A program made the position numbers and the translations under genes. From Madurella fahalii (lineage: Eukaryota; Ascomycota; Sordariomycetes; Sordariales): a DNA stretch of 64,000 bases. Under the pieces are notes generated by a model, which saw nothing but the letters and a program-made list of their open reading frames with translations, searched no databases and was not told where the DNA came from. Positions 44,085 through 56,122 of this stretch are shown here, in pieces. Each line of letters starts with the position of its first letter. Position 1 is the first letter of the stretch. Location: assembly GCA_029876055.1 (NCBI GenBank), contig CM056877.1, forward strand, positions 310,001 through 374,000, given 5' to 3'.

Positions 44085-46154
44085 AATCAGCAGTTGAAGA
44101 AACGCAGAGCAAAAGACTTGCGACAATGCCTTTAGCACGAAGGTAAAGGGAGTCCAGATGCTTTGAATATACATGGGCTCAGAAAACAAGGCCCGGGCTC
44201 CGGGCATCCTTTCCCGGACACTCAGCCCCGTCGGTGCGGATCCTGACACGGAGTCTCCCCATCGGCGTCACTAGGGCAGGGTATGATCTGCCAGTAAGCG
44301 AGCAGAAAACCCGCTCCACGGGGCAGGCGACGCCGCAACGCGCTTACTGGGAAACCCGTGGCGGTGGCGTCCCGGCGCTCCGTCGTCGGGCCAAGGCTGC
44401 TCATCGAATCGGCATCGGCCCTGCCCAGGTGCCAGAGGAGGCGTGTCTGAATGCGGGAATTCATCTGCAGCTAATCCGTGCAGCTCAGCACCTGCGCCCG
44501 CGTCTGCGCCTAAGAGCGACGATCCTGTCTCAGCGCCCGAGAACGCTCCTCCGGGACGTGTCTCGGAAGCTGGAGACTCTCTCGGGCTGGAAGGTTAACC
44601 GCGCGGAGTCTTGGACCGCCGTCGGAGCCGAGAAATGGGAGCATGCTGGTATTGTGGGCTGGGAGTCCCGTCTCCCCATTGGGTGAGCGGAAACGGCTAG
44701 GCCAGACGTTAACTTCACTTGAATGTTTGAACGAATGACCTGCTTCGCCATATTCACCGCAAGTCAACGCAGGGGACTGCTTCGGAAGAGAAACTTTTTT
44801 TTCTATATCCAGGATTCATTTCACCGCGCATATTCACCGCAAAGGACACGTTCCTGGCGTGTTGGCCAATCACTGGGAAGGGCAGTGGGGATGATGAGGT
44901 TGGGAGGAGTTGCATACACAGTGTGCTGTGCGAATGTTACACGTGTCGAGGAATGTGAAGCCAATCGGTCAATCATGTGCGCCTTGGCAGACAACTAGTC
45001 TCATTGGAAGCAGCTTATACGCTTCCGGCTTACTTCGTACATTAGTGTGGTTCGGTGTCGGATCGGGCGAGGCTGAATGCATCATGACGGGATTAGGCCG
45101 CCTCAAGGGATCCAGAAGTGTGAAGTCCCCATCGGCCGTACCGATGAAGATAAAGAAACGGTTTTGCCGACAATTTTCTTTTCGACTCACTCCGTCTCCA
45201 CCATGCTTGTGCTTGTCGGAGTTCGGGTGTTCATAAATGCCGTAGACGATAATTAACGTGTTACGAAACGTACTTACATTGGCTTGGGTATATACTTTTA
45301 CTTCCTCTGCGTCTATTTGTCTCTCCTTTCGTCCTCAGCATCCTCATCTGAGCCTCCACCCATCGCACAATTCTGATTCAGCGAAAGGAGCGGGGGAGCG
45401 CCAAGGATCTCCGAAGACCCACGAGGCATCGCTGTGAGACACTCCATACCCAGTTGGGCATAGGGGCGCACATAAGCGCCTGGGGCGCCGAGTTTCTGCC
45501 TGAGGCTCCAATTTCCATCATTCACATGACGCGACTTTGTCTGCGACGTCGTGCTCCTGTATCTGGCGATGGCTTCCATCTGCTGGCTTCTTTGGTCACG
45601 GTCCATCAGACTAAGGTAATCAGTACAGGGGTAGACAAGCGGGCCATGTTTCCTTTGAATGCGCTGCAAAGCCACTTCTCCAAGACATACAAATCGGGTT
45701 GTTGGTAGGTTAGGAAGAAAACTATTCCCAACAGCAGGAGCACAACTAAATGACTTCGTAGTCGGTGACAACGGTGCTGAGGACACGGGCCATATCTCTG
45801 TTGCAGCACTGAATACCTCAGAGGGGTGCCCCTGAGTCGTTCTCTTGCGACTAGTGTATAGCAAGGTATCTAAGGTACTCTTTCGCTCCCGTCCGGGGGG
45901 AGTAGTCTCGGGCGCTCAAACTTCTAACCGTGACCCGAATGCGTGAAGATATCTCCAGAAATAGAATGAGCCATTGTTGTACAAGAAATGGCCTCGATAG
46001 CCTTATTTTAAAGAATAGGGAAGAATAATAATTAGCCCTCCTTTAAGGTGCCAAGACAAATCACCAAATGCCACTTCGGTATACGCCGCCCCTCTGGCCA
46101 CAGGCATCTCAAGCCACAGTGTCGCTTCCACCGTTTCCATACCCCGATGATACT
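44085..46154. other. Intergenic region, no gene supported
   Basis: About 2 kb. Frames at 44234-44686 (+) and 45313-45864 (-) are open but lack motifs and good start codons. The region is otherwise featureless. Confidence 0.45.
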
Positions 46155-47940
46155 CTAATAATATATGTAACAGAAGGGGCCATCCATCGTATCGACGACC
46201 TCGCGTACCTCGCGGTCTTCAGCAATGTAACCAAGATTGAGAGTGTCGTTGAGCCTGGCAACCTCCAACTGCCAGGAACCGTGCTTCATTCCCTGGATGA
46301 CATACAACCGGTTGTCGAGGTCCTGTAGCTGCCAGAGCCACCAAAGGCGGTCTATGGAAGCGTGGAAGAGGAACGAGACCGGGTCTGCCACCCACGAAGG
46401 CATATCCTATCGCCCAACCCATTAGCAGCGAGTTCCCCGAGCCATTTCGGGGATATAGGGTATAGAATCATCGGCTTCAACTTACCACTTCATTGATAAA
46501 CGAGTAGATAGTGGCCATGCCCATACGCCAGACACCACCTAGCCTCTCCTCTAGCGCCATTTGAAAATCCTCAAGGCTGTCGTTCTCGGTGACCAGCGGG
46601 TACGTGTAGTTCGTCGTTGTGAAATGGGCCCTGAAATGGGATATGTACCTCCTAACGAAGCGAGGGTTATAGTCGAAGGCGTAGCCGGGACCGAGGTTCA
46701 CCTTCAAGTCGGCAAAAGGTCCGCCCATGATGCGGTACGCACCCCAAGCGCTGTTATTACCATCCCCGCCGAGAGACGTGGCGCTCCCATCGAACAAGGG
46801 CGAGCTCTTCGGGTCTTCGGCCCAGCGATCGAAGTTCCAGTACGGGTGGGCGCCGGTGTAGCCGCACTCATCGCGAAGCGCTCTCTCGTACGCGTGGACG
46901 TAGTAGCGATGCCAGAAGAGGGTATGGGCCTGAATAGGTTGAGGCGAAGTTAGTGATTTTTCTTTTTTTCCACCGGGGGTCTGCTGGAAATTTCGACATA
47001 CGAAGCCGTGAACGTCGCTGGAGTTGAAGATGTGTGCCGCAACAAAGTCATCGAACCGTGAACGAGCGCCAGGTACTTTCTCTGGTGGCCACTGGGGAGG
47101 TTGTTTCATCAGACACTGGACGGCAGCAATATACTCTGCGCGATCCGACAGTGAGAGGTCACCCCTAAGATCATCGCCCATTAGCGTCTTCAGTAGTGGC
47201 AGTAGAGCAAGAGGGATGGGAGGATCATACCATTCGCGTCTAACCCGGGCATTCTCGAGTGTGCATGCATTCTGCTGCCTCTTGGAATGACTGGACTTCT
47301 TTGCCAGGTACGTCGCGAGCTTTGGTATGCTCCTATCGCGAAGCTCGTCGAGTATATCGGCAGGGTACTCGCGGCGGAAGGTCGGATAGCTCGCTGAAGG
47401 CTCCGCAGTCTGGGATGTGACCTGCTCGCCTTGCGTGGTGGAAGAAGCTTCGAGACTGGTTTCACTAGTGGCTGTCCATTCTTCGTCGGGGACGTCAGTC
47501 GGAGCAGGAGTTGACGCGGTATCACTGTTCCGTGAGATGGAGGGAGGCTGGCTAGAGGATGACTTCTCCTCCGTCGTGGTCGGGTTTGGCCCTGCAGACG
47601 TCGTCCCGTTCCTCTGCGAGACTGTGGAGCTGTCAGGAATGCTGGTGGAATCCTCCTCAATAGGATCAACGGCAGAGCTCGCTTCGGTCGGGCTTGACGG
47701 CTTTGAACTGTGGATAACGGTGCTCAACGCTTCCCCGGCCCAGGTTTGGGACTCTTCGTCGTAAGTCGCAGTCAACGTGGTTGTGCCGGTCTCACCAACC
47801 GCCGTCGACATCGTAGCCGTAACAGTCACGCTGACAGAGACATCTCCATCGGTCGATAGGCTAGGACGCGGTGGAGGGACACAACGGCTGTTGACAACGG
47901 CCAGGAAGGCCGTTCCGACAAAATAATGCCTCAAACGCAT
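46155..47940 (-). CDS. Tyrosinase-like (type-3 copper) protein with long Ser/Thr-rich N-terminal extension
   Basis: Three minus-strand exons (47940-47002, 46929-46486, 46406-46155) encode 544 residues. The 72-nt first intron is in frame and easily missed. A signal-like N-terminus is followed by ~180 residues very rich in Ser, Thr, Pro and Glu. The tyrosinase domain (~200-544) has CuA His303, His311 and His320 (spacing 8 and 9, as in short fungal catechol oxidases) within AAHIFNSSDVHGFAHTLFWHR. The CuB region reads GGVWRMGMATIY ... PVSFLFHASIDRLWWLWQ. Only His476 is present there; Trp447 and Met451 stand where two ligand His are expected. The fold and secretion look sound, but oxidase activity is doubtful. 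Confidence 0.88.
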
Positions 47941-48507
47941 AGCTCAAGCAATTGAAAAGAAGGAATGGAAAGGTTGCTTTAAGTTAAGGAGTGACTGTCA
48001 AGTCAAACTGAGGACTCAACAAGTATCAAAGGAGCGGCAGGCACTGAGAGCGCCTTCAAAAATGAGCGGCAGGTAGGATATCCCACCTTGAAGCGAAACA
48101 CAAACAAGGCGCGACGTGAGAGAAGAGGTAGCGTTTCTCTCTTAAAGAGAAGAACGCCACCTTAAAGGTAACACCAAGCACGTCTGTCCCGTGTCTTTGA
48201 CGGCCCGATGGGGGCAAGACCCGCGACCGCCAGTTCATGCTCCAACCATCCCTGCTGGAAGAACAGTTTCGAGCAGAGAAACCATAATGTGCTCCATGAA
48301 TTATTTACCACTTAGGTAAAGCGTGGTTTCCAAATGTTGTGGCTTGGCGTAATCAGACCTCTCTCGGAGACGAGAAACATTCCGCCACCGAGCTTGGAGC
48401 GATTTGCCAGCCAGATATTTCGGGCCAGAGCCAACGACTCCAGCCCTACCGCCATACGGGGACGGAAGACAAGTACAGCCGCCACCACAGAAGGCTTACA
48501 TATCCTC
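47941..48507. other. Upstream region of the tyrosinase-like gene
   Basis: Contains the presumed promoter; no gene seen. Confidence 0.45.
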
Positions 48508-48617
48508 CAGGATATGAAAAGTTAGCGTTACAAGGGGCCCGTTGTTTGGAAAAACCGTGCTGTTTCCAGTAAGCACTAACAGTGAATCCCCTGCTACGCT
48601 AACTTTTTCATATCCTG
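48508..48617. mobile_element. MITE-like 110-bp inverted-repeat element
   Basis: The left arm CAGGATATGAAAAGTTAGCGT (48508-48528, shown here as 21 bases less the last: ends AGCG-T) is matched in reverse complement by 48596-48617 with one extra A. Similarity continues weakly inward through an AGGGG block. The 67-base interior has no coding capacity. No clear target-site duplication is visible, so a non-mobile hairpin is possible. Confidence 0.5.
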
Positions 48618-49308
48618 AAAGAGGTGTATGTCAATTTCTCTAATGTGGACCAAGCATTCGCCCCTGCCAAACAACCGGGAGGGCAATCTCGGGGTGCATA
48701 CCAAGAGTCGATATCGAGGGCTGGGGTTAGATTTTCCCGTGCAGCGTGAACAAAAACACTACAGCCAACTGGTAGGTGGAGTATTTCCGGGCTTCGGTCT
48801 TTACAGGCTTTGCGTGCTGCTCTGATCATACCACTACAGAATGCCCGAGTGAAAAGGTCCATAAGGCATGCAGAGCAAGACGCTCCACGAGTAAAACAAG
48901 GAGAAAGACATCTCGAGAAATACTTACCTCGCTTGACAGAAGCTCATCAGCTTCGAGTTTCCTTTACCGCTTGCCGAATAAAAGTATACAGTCTTTTTCT
49001 AGGAACTTGGTGAGCCTGTTTCCCGTTCCTGATCTCTTCTTTTCATGGGCTTCTTTGTTCTGGCTAACTCGTCGGTGCAGTGGCCGCCTATTTTGGAACA
49101 GGGCACCGCTATTCGGAAACGTCTGTACCAGGTCCACATGAGTACCTAGTATATGACGAAGCTGCTGTCTATCGTATTCTCACGATGAAAACACCCACGC
49201 TGTATTCCGCCGTACTGCCAACGCGGGGGGACCGTAGCTCGCCCACCTCGGATTTATCGATAAGCGTGGTGCTACTTAATAGTACCGGAACCTGCCGACG
49301 GTGCACGC
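48618..49308. other. Spacer between the inverted repeat and the F-box pseudogene
   Basis: About 0.7 kb with no gene seen. It may include further decayed 5' sequence of the pseudogene. Confidence 0.4.
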
Positions 49309-50440
49309 GCTCCTAAGCTCCTGGATCTCCCCCCGGAGCTCCTCCGCGGTATACTAAGATACCCCTAAGACCCTAGGATAGTTCGCTGAGGCGTGATTGA
49401 CTGAGCGGCGCCCCCGGCCCCCGCCCGTTCGCAGGACTCCCTCCAAGCCATACAGAGAGCGCGGCTAACTTGCCTCCGCTTCTGCGAGCTGCATCCCTGT
49501 TCAGTTCCTGGTCGTGGGGTTGGAGCTGGACCAGTCGTCCCTCGGTAGTGTCGACGAGATCTTGAGGAACCCGATTGTCTCCCGCGGGTGCACGCTGTGG
49601 TGGTCGACCGGCATTACCACCCGAGAGAATCAGCTCGGAACCTGAGCATGTCTGCTGTGCTGTTGGGCGTGATCCCTGAAACTTGCGGAACTCTACCAGA
49701 ACCGAATCACGCACAAACTCACGTAACCAGGACGCTTTCAATGCCCCCAGCTTGTGTTCAAGCCCTGTGACGTGACTTCAAACTGATAGAGGGACCCCCG
49801 AGTGACCCGGCTTTGAGGACGGCAAAATGCATGAGGTTCGGCAAGTATTCCATGAGGTCTACGGTAAGTACCAACACCGGCACAATGAGAATTTGGGCTC
49901 GCTAGCAGCGCCCCCTCGCCCATACCTTAGCCGTCTTGGTAGCCCCCATGCTGCACTTAGACTCCCTGCGCTTCCATTGTGTTACCGACACCGAATCGGT
50001 GCTACGGCCGAGGACCTGGAGGCCGACCGTCACTTCACCAGAGGCATTCTGCGTTCCTCGTGGCCTCGTACGTGTCGGGCAAGATTGAGAACCACGATAG
50101 GTTGGAAGAGCTGACCGCTACGTAGGCCCTCGCTGGCATGCCCGTCGCAATTCGTAACGCGGGCGCGACCCTGCGGCAGTTGCATGTCTTTAGCTTCCCG
50201 GCCCTCAGGGGGAACATCAATTTTCTCCCTCCCCCCTGCGGGGATGACCTCCGCGCTGTGTGCGGGTTCGTGGAGGGATCTTGTCTCTCAGGGACCCACC
50301 AGCCGACAGTGGACTTCGGCTTTCTCGTCAAAGAGCAGAGTAGCGTCGATAGGTATATAAACGGGGTCCGCTTTAGCCTGTGCGTCAAGGTAGCCAGCTC
50401 TGTGCAAGTGCGCTCTCCTGGACGGTTGGCGCTAGCTTAG
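49309..50440 (+). pseudogene. Decayed F-box domain gene
   Basis: Starting at 49312 the frame reads PKLLDLPPELLRGILRYP, a good F-box core, but meets stops at once (first at 49366). In the same frame, 49441 onward gives LQAIQRARLTCLRFCELHP, the second half of a fungal F-box. A +1 shift then gives LELDQSSLGSVDEILRNPIVS, which fits the segment after the F-box in this family. Around 50046-50340, KIENHDRLEELTAT, a stop, then RNAGATLRQLHVFSFP look like its remote C-terminal part. Multiple stops and frame changes indicate a non-functional gene. It differs from the intact F-box gene at 51.3 kb. Confidence 0.55.
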
Positions 50441-51329
50441 AGGGCGAGTACGATCTCATGGCCTAGAAGATTATAGATGTTACGGCATTAGCAAGGAGGT
50501 TCTCGAATCGCTTTCGCTCCTAGAGAGCCTTCTCGAGCCGATCAAGTGACTTCTAGTTGAATCGGCCTCTTGAGTTCTGCTTTCGACTCGGCAGTCGATA
50601 GCTTTGCGCTCGAGAGCATCTTTACAAACTCCCCCAATCCCCTTATAGCATTGTAACGTGTTACTTAGACCTGCCCTATATATACATATATACCAGGAAC
50701 TGAGCCCTTTAAGCCTACTCTAGGAGTATAGGTCCCATTAAAACGCGTTTAATGCTATGTATTAGTGAATATCACACGAAATTAGTCTAGCACACAGCCG
50801 CATTCTTCTGGCTAGGCCGGGAGGGTGGGGCAGCTGAGGTCGTTCTAGCACGAGTGTTGTAGAGTGTGTGTCGTTAGCCTTGGTTATCTAAAGCCAAACA
50901 AATTGAATGGACAGTGCGACAGTTGTAAGACACATATAAGGCTATAATATTAGTATTGAAGCTCTTCTTGACCATCGACTCAAACGAGAACACCTCTCAC
51001 GTAATCCAGTTGTGACGCTATGATTGGAGTAACGGAAGAGGGCTAGGTTCAGTGGGTAGGATGAAAAGGTAGGAGAAGGTGGGAAGAATGGCGAGGTCTA
51101 GGACTTGAACCTGCTGCCTGGTGGGGCCGATAACAGCTAGCAACTACGTAATCGGGTAGGCATGACAGCTCCGCTCACCGCTCTTTGAACGCTGTCGTGT
51201 TCAAAACAGAACAAATCTAGCGGCCTGACTTCAAAGCAAAAGATTGTTATGTCTCAGCTGCTACGGATTACGACAACCGCACAGGACCCGAATTACTATT
51301 GAAAGCAATACGCGCGACGGGTAGCTGAG
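50441..51329. other. Intergenic region, partly AT-rich
   Basis: About 0.9 kb. The 50.64-50.78 kb part is TA-rich and RIP-like; no gene seen. A weak tRNA-like B-box near 51100 was examined and rejected. Confidence 0.45.
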
Positions 51330-52911
51330 ATGGCGCCGAAATCACCTGTCTTGACGAAGCTTCCATCCGAGATTCTCGAGAATATCATCAAATGCCTCCC
51401 ACTGAGAGACAAGTTGACTCTAGCACTTGTCTCCAAAGCTGCCTACTCGTTAGCACAAGGTCCTATCTATACCTGCGTCATGTTAGAATCGGCTTTGTCC
51501 CTGAATAAGTTCAAGGATACGTTAGCGTTGAAACCGGGACTTGCCAACCTTGTCCGGACACTGGCGATGTATGGAGATGGCAGCTGGGAGTGCCTTGATG
51601 TACTTCGCTGTTGCAGGTTCCTTCGAAGTCTCATAATCCAGCTTGACAATGCTAGTCGTGCTTCGGACACCACCATTGCGCAGGCGGTAGAGGAATTCAG
51701 CGCTGGTTCTTCCTGCAAGGAGTGTACGTGCCCGGGTTACTTGCTGCTAAGTCATTACGGGTTCACTCTGCTGACCGGAAATATCAGGCCACGTCATCTG
51801 GTCCGGAGGGGTTTCCGGAGACATTTTCAACGGAACTGGGGAATCTATTCTCTGGAACCTGATGTCCGCTCCGGCATTCGAGGCATTGACGGCATGCTTT
51901 ATAGCCGAATCTGGATCAGGAACCTTTTTCAGCGAGTCGGACGAGTGGTGTTCCACGCAGCCTAGCATCCTGCCTCCGTTAACAGCCATCAAGTATACGA
52001 ACCTGCGGGAGCTTAGGTTACGCTGGGATCGCCTGCCGCTTCCTTGGTTTGGTTCTATCTTGTGTCTACCGCGGTGTCTCGAAGTCCTGATCTTAGAAAT
52101 TAGTCTTCGATGCCCGATGTACCACCGTGACGTGACTGTAGATCTCGACATCATGCTCGAGCCGGTTTCAGACACGTTGCGGACCCTCATCATCGCGCCA
52201 GTGGACACCTATGACGAATCATTCGAGTGCGAATCCAGAATGGAGAATCGAGGACTAAAATGGAGTAGCAAAGGCCTGTCGGCATTCTCAAAGCTGGAGT
52301 ATTTGGGGTTGCCGAGCCCTTCCCTTGGCCAGTGCATTGTTTCTGATGATCCTGGTTCACTGGACCTACCGGCCATTCTTACGGAAACACATTACATTCC
52401 ACTGAGCCTACCCGCCTCCCTTGTTGAGATATACCTCACCGATGCTGCGTTACTTACGATTGCGGATGGCGGTTGGTGGTGGAACAGTGATATGCGCGCA
52501 TTCGCGGAGCAAGTGAGCCGCTCGACACGGCCACTGACCTTCAGTCGAGCCGCCTTGGACGGCTTGATGCACCTATCCGAGATCATTCACACGCTGCCGC
52601 ACCTAACTAGCATTTCGCTCGATGACCATGGCCCTGGGATTGATGAGGGAAATCGCGGCTACGAGGTTGACATGGGGAGACTACGGAACGATTCACCGCC
52701 TGTGATTATCTACGAGGGTGCCGGAGCCCTCGTGAGCAGGGGCATTACCGTCGTATTCCGGCCTAAGGGGGGCCTTCGAAACGGGTTTCGTAACACACTC
52801 GCAAAGAGAGGGCCCAACATTTGGAGATACGGCACACCACAGCGCACCATTGCTGGGTTAGACACATTGCAGGACGAGTGGGCTCGGTTGCCGCTTATAA
52901 CCAGAATCTAA
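51330..52911 (+). CDS. F-box domain protein
   Basis: Two exons (51330-51723, 51788-52911; 64-nt intron) encode 505 residues. The F-box is at residues ~8-45 (LTKLPSEILENIIKCLPLRDKLTLALVSKAAY). The splice restores a continuous CKEC-HVIWSGGVSGDIFNGTGES segment typical of a large fungal F-box family. The remaining ~380 residues are leucine-rich and irregular (TNLRELRLRW, CLEVLILEI, KLEYLGLPSPSL), consistent with a degenerate substrate-binding surface. F-box proteins recruit targets to SCF ubiquitin ligases; the target is unknown. Such genes are expanded and often strain-specific in Sordariomycetes. Confidence 0.85.
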
Positions 52912-53080
52912 CGGGTGGAACGGAGGTAGAAAGTCAAAGTACAGTGGCCGATGATGAAAAAAACCACCACAAACCTGCAGAACCGGGCTCAGTCCAGTCC
53001 AGAGAAGCACTATGTAACAACTCTTCAAACCACACGGGTTGCGTTATCGGAAACAGGATAATCATAGCGATTCCACATTA
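52912..53080. other. 3' flank of the F-box gene
   Basis: No gene seen before composition falls into the AT-rich block. Confidence 0.4.
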
Positions 53081-53420
53081 ACACCCTTGTTGGAATAGTT
53101 AAGAAGGTCTTTTTAGAGGGATATATTATAGAGTTTAATAACGATGTTAGCTCTAGAATAAGTTAATTCCAACGAAGGAGTACTTCAAGTATAGATCTCT
53201 CATAGTGCAATATAGCCTCCTAATATATAATAGCAATTTACTTATCAAGTTCTCTCTATTTATCAAGTAGTTGTTATTAATCCTCAGATAGAGATATTGA
53301 AATAGTATAGAAATACACATTTACGCTTATATACCTATTAAATAAAGGAGAGAGTAAATTAGCTAAATGCTAGACTTACAACATATATAGTTAAATCCGA
53401 GATTTATTAGCTCTCTTGTC
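53081..53420. repeat. AT-rich, RIP-like block
   Basis: TA-rich sequence with many stops in every frame, similar in character to the blocks at 33.5 and 36.7 kb. Probably a degraded repeat; no readable element. Confidence 0.5.
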
Positions 53421-53593
53421 GGGACAAATCAATTGCCGTCTACACCCCTATCGAGCACCAGGCGTAAAGTCTACTGGTTTAACAGACCGTCAGGGAGCAA
53501 TTGGCCGTCTTGGAAGGCTAGTAACCTAGACAACGTTACATAAGGTACATACCACAACCGCTTGGGCCTGCGCGCCTCCGTTGTGCCCTCTCC

Positions 53594-54403
53594 TTATCTC
53601 CCGCACATGGGAGTCTTGCACACAGTGACCTCGTGAATGTAGCGAATCAGGCCACCCTGGACCCTAAACAGATTGCTACTGGGCATCACCGCCTCCGGAT
53701 CCGAGGCCTCCAGCCAGGGGAAGCCATTGAAGATGCCGACCGCGCCGAGCTCCTCGTCAATGACATAGCGGCGGTTCCCCGCGTCGATGGGCGTCGGGAA
53801 CGCCGGCATCGCGCACGTGTTCGCCGACGCGTTCCGCTGCCCCGTGTAGATGCCGCCCTCGAGCCGGGCGCACGGCGTGCCCAGCGGGACGGGGAGCGTC
53901 GAGTTGAACCACTGGTTGAGGTACGCGTCGCCGGCCGCCTTGATCACCTCGCGCGTATCGCGCTGCTCCGCGGGGATCGGGTCCCAGTTCTCCTGCTGCG
54001 TCCAGTAGAGGTGGCCGGTCGCGTTGAAGATCCAGTCGCCCTGGTCCGTCACGACGGACTCGATGGCCGTGATGTTGGCGTCGGCGACGAGCATCCGCGT
54101 GTGGATGACGTACGGGTGCTCGGCGGTCGCGGCGGTGAGCTCGGTGAAGGTGGCGCACTCGACCGTATCGTGGATGCTGCGGTTGAAGTCGATGGTGATG
54201 GCTTGGGAGAGGACGCCCTCCGCGATGTCCATGGGCGTGTCGTTCTCCGCATAGCTGACTTCGCTCGCCAGGCTAAGGAGGTCTAGCTGCCCGGCGGTTT
54301 GCGCTCGGACGTAGGATGCCGTGGCCTCTTCGAGTGTCGCTCGACTGCATGCTGCCGAAGCTCCGTAGGCCAGGCTCAGGCCAAGCAGTATTGAGTAAAT
54401 CAT
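53594..54403 (-). CDS. Secreted DUF8021-like protein
   Basis: A single exon of 269 residues with a clear signal peptide (MIYSILLGLSLAYGASA) and a mature start ACSRATLEEATASYVRAQTAG. The body contains ITIDFNRSIHDTVECATFTEL, ESVVTDQGDWIFNATGHL, TREVIKAAGDAYLNQW and a C-terminal CKTPMCGR. This is the pattern of the fungal secreted family now called DUF8021, common in extracellular proteomes. Function is unknown; several N-glycosylation sequons (NRS, NAT, NST, NAS) are present. Codons are very GC-rich next to the AT-rich block on its 3' side. Confidence 0.85.
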   Translation of the reverse strand: MIYSILLGLSLAYGASAACSRATLEEATASYVRAQTAGQLDLLSLASEVSYAENDTPMDIAEGVLSQAITIDFNRSIHDTVECATFTELTAATAEHPYVIHTRMLVADANITAIESVVTDQGDWIFNATGHLYWTQQENWDPIPAEQRDTREVIKAAGDAYLNQWFNSTLPVPLGTPCARLEGGIYTGQRNASANTCAMPAFPTPIDAGNRRYVIDEELGAVGIFNGFPWLEASDPEAVMPSSNLFRVQGGLIRYIHEVTVCKTPMCGR

Positions 54404-56122
54404 GGCGACTAATTATCCTCCCTGGATTTTGTGGCCCGGGTGGTTTGAGCTACAGAACTAAGTTGTTTGCTACATAATTTGTTGGAATCCGAGGGTTGGC
54501 TCGTTTTGTACAGGAAAAAGAATGAGGGGGGATGAGGGGCTTGATATTTTTCCCCAGCCCGCCATTTTGGCCTATATCACGGACTTAGAGAAGCGACGGC
54601 AGTTGCGGAAAATGTACGATATCAGAAATGTAGCATCCGACCGCGAGTGCCAGAAATGCCACTTCCCGCAGTACTCCCGAGCCACATTTAGCCGCAACAC
54701 ATCAGTAATTCTACAGCCACGATCAACCCCGCCATTGGAAAGCTTGTTGAGAACATAGACATGGCCACCAGCCCAGGCATAGTCGATATGTTGAGTTAGT
54801 ATTGGGAGTTGGTAGAATATTTGGTCTGGAGTCGGATCCGAGGCCCGGCCAGTCTCGGACCCGGTATTAATCGTCGTTCATATCAACCTGTAGTGGTTGT
54901 CTCGCATGGCTAACGTAGAGATCTGAAACAACCACAAGTTGATATGGGGACGGTATATCTGCCGTTTTGGCCAAGTTCCTGGAACTCTGCCTGTGGATGT
55001 GTCGAGTGGCATGGCATCGGCAATCTTCATGACCTGCAGCGTTCCCACGTAACTTCATTTAGGCAAGATAGTCCAGGCTCTCAGGTTCAGCCATTATTCG
55101 TGCCATGTTGAGGAGCTTCCCCTTTTTGTATATTAAAAAGGGGTGCCAAGAGCCCCGCTGCTACTTGGGGGTTGAAGGGGGAGGGGCCATTGCCCATGAT
55201 GTTGCTTACCCTCTTAACACTCAAGCAGCACCTGGTGCTGGCAAAATAGGTAGATGGGCGATGTCACCTGCCTGGGCACTACGATAACCTTGTGTATAGG
55301 ATCAGCATTGTTACTATGCTGGCGCCTAGTCGTGCACTACAGTAGCTTCATTCGACTTGATATTGCTAAGCTGGGCTTGTATGTCAAGGGGTTGCAGCAT
55401 AATTAATGAGCGGAGACATCGTTGTCCAGCTACGTACCTAGTGTGTGACCTCAGGGCTGAGGCTTGTACTCTGATAAAGATGAATGCATCTTTCACTAGG
55501 AAAAACGGAGGCCTGGAATTACCATGCCCTGCGCTGTCTTGCTCTTTTACTCAGCGCGAGTTGCGGCGGGTCCTTCCTGGCTTCGTGATTACGTGTCCGA
55601 CTAGGAACACCAATGGGAGGACAGCCTCAGCTTGAAAGCAGACACCAGATACCACCGGGTCATGTTTACAATTGTCCCACAGGAGGCCTGTATCACAATC
55701 TTGAAATCCTGGTTGTAGATACCCGTTGCACTGCCAACCATCACCTGGTGACGTCCATTGTATAGTAGGAACTTTGGCATCTTGGTGGTGGGGCGGTGCT
55801 GCAATTTTGGCATTTTCCTTCCTTTCCCCCTATGGTTCTTTTCCTGCCTTGCTCCATTTACGGGAACGCGGAAATCACTATGCTCATTGTTTCTAGACGG
55901 TTCCCATACTTTTGTAACGTTCTTTATGAAGGAAATGGGACTCGGTGACTGATGTGCCGAAATGCATCATGCATGTCCTCTGGCGCAGTGGCGTAGCTGA
56001 CAGCCAAGCCGACAGCCTGACGCCGGCCTCGACGTACTGCGGAGTGGTATTCATTACCTACGCTTTAGGCAACTCATGCGTGGCTCAATAAACCACCATC
56101 TCAATTGCACCAAAACATCACC
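54404..56122. other. Divergent intergenic region, no gene seen
   Basis: About 1.7 kb between the DUF8021-like and second HET gene start codons. Frames at 54522-54758 and 55357-55635 lack motifs. Confidence 0.5.

Noticed and set aside
44234..44686. 150-codon plus-strand frame beside the sulfotransferase-like gene
   Set aside because: Arg-rich random-like translation with an equal frame on the opposite strand.
45313..45864. 183-codon minus-strand frame
   Set aside because: Begins without an ATG for almost half its length, has no recognisable motif, and overlaps an equally open plus-strand frame.
51090..51180. tRNA-like B-box (GGTTCAAGTCC on the minus strand)
   Set aside because: The T-stem pairs for only three base pairs, and no acceptor or anticodon stem could be formed.
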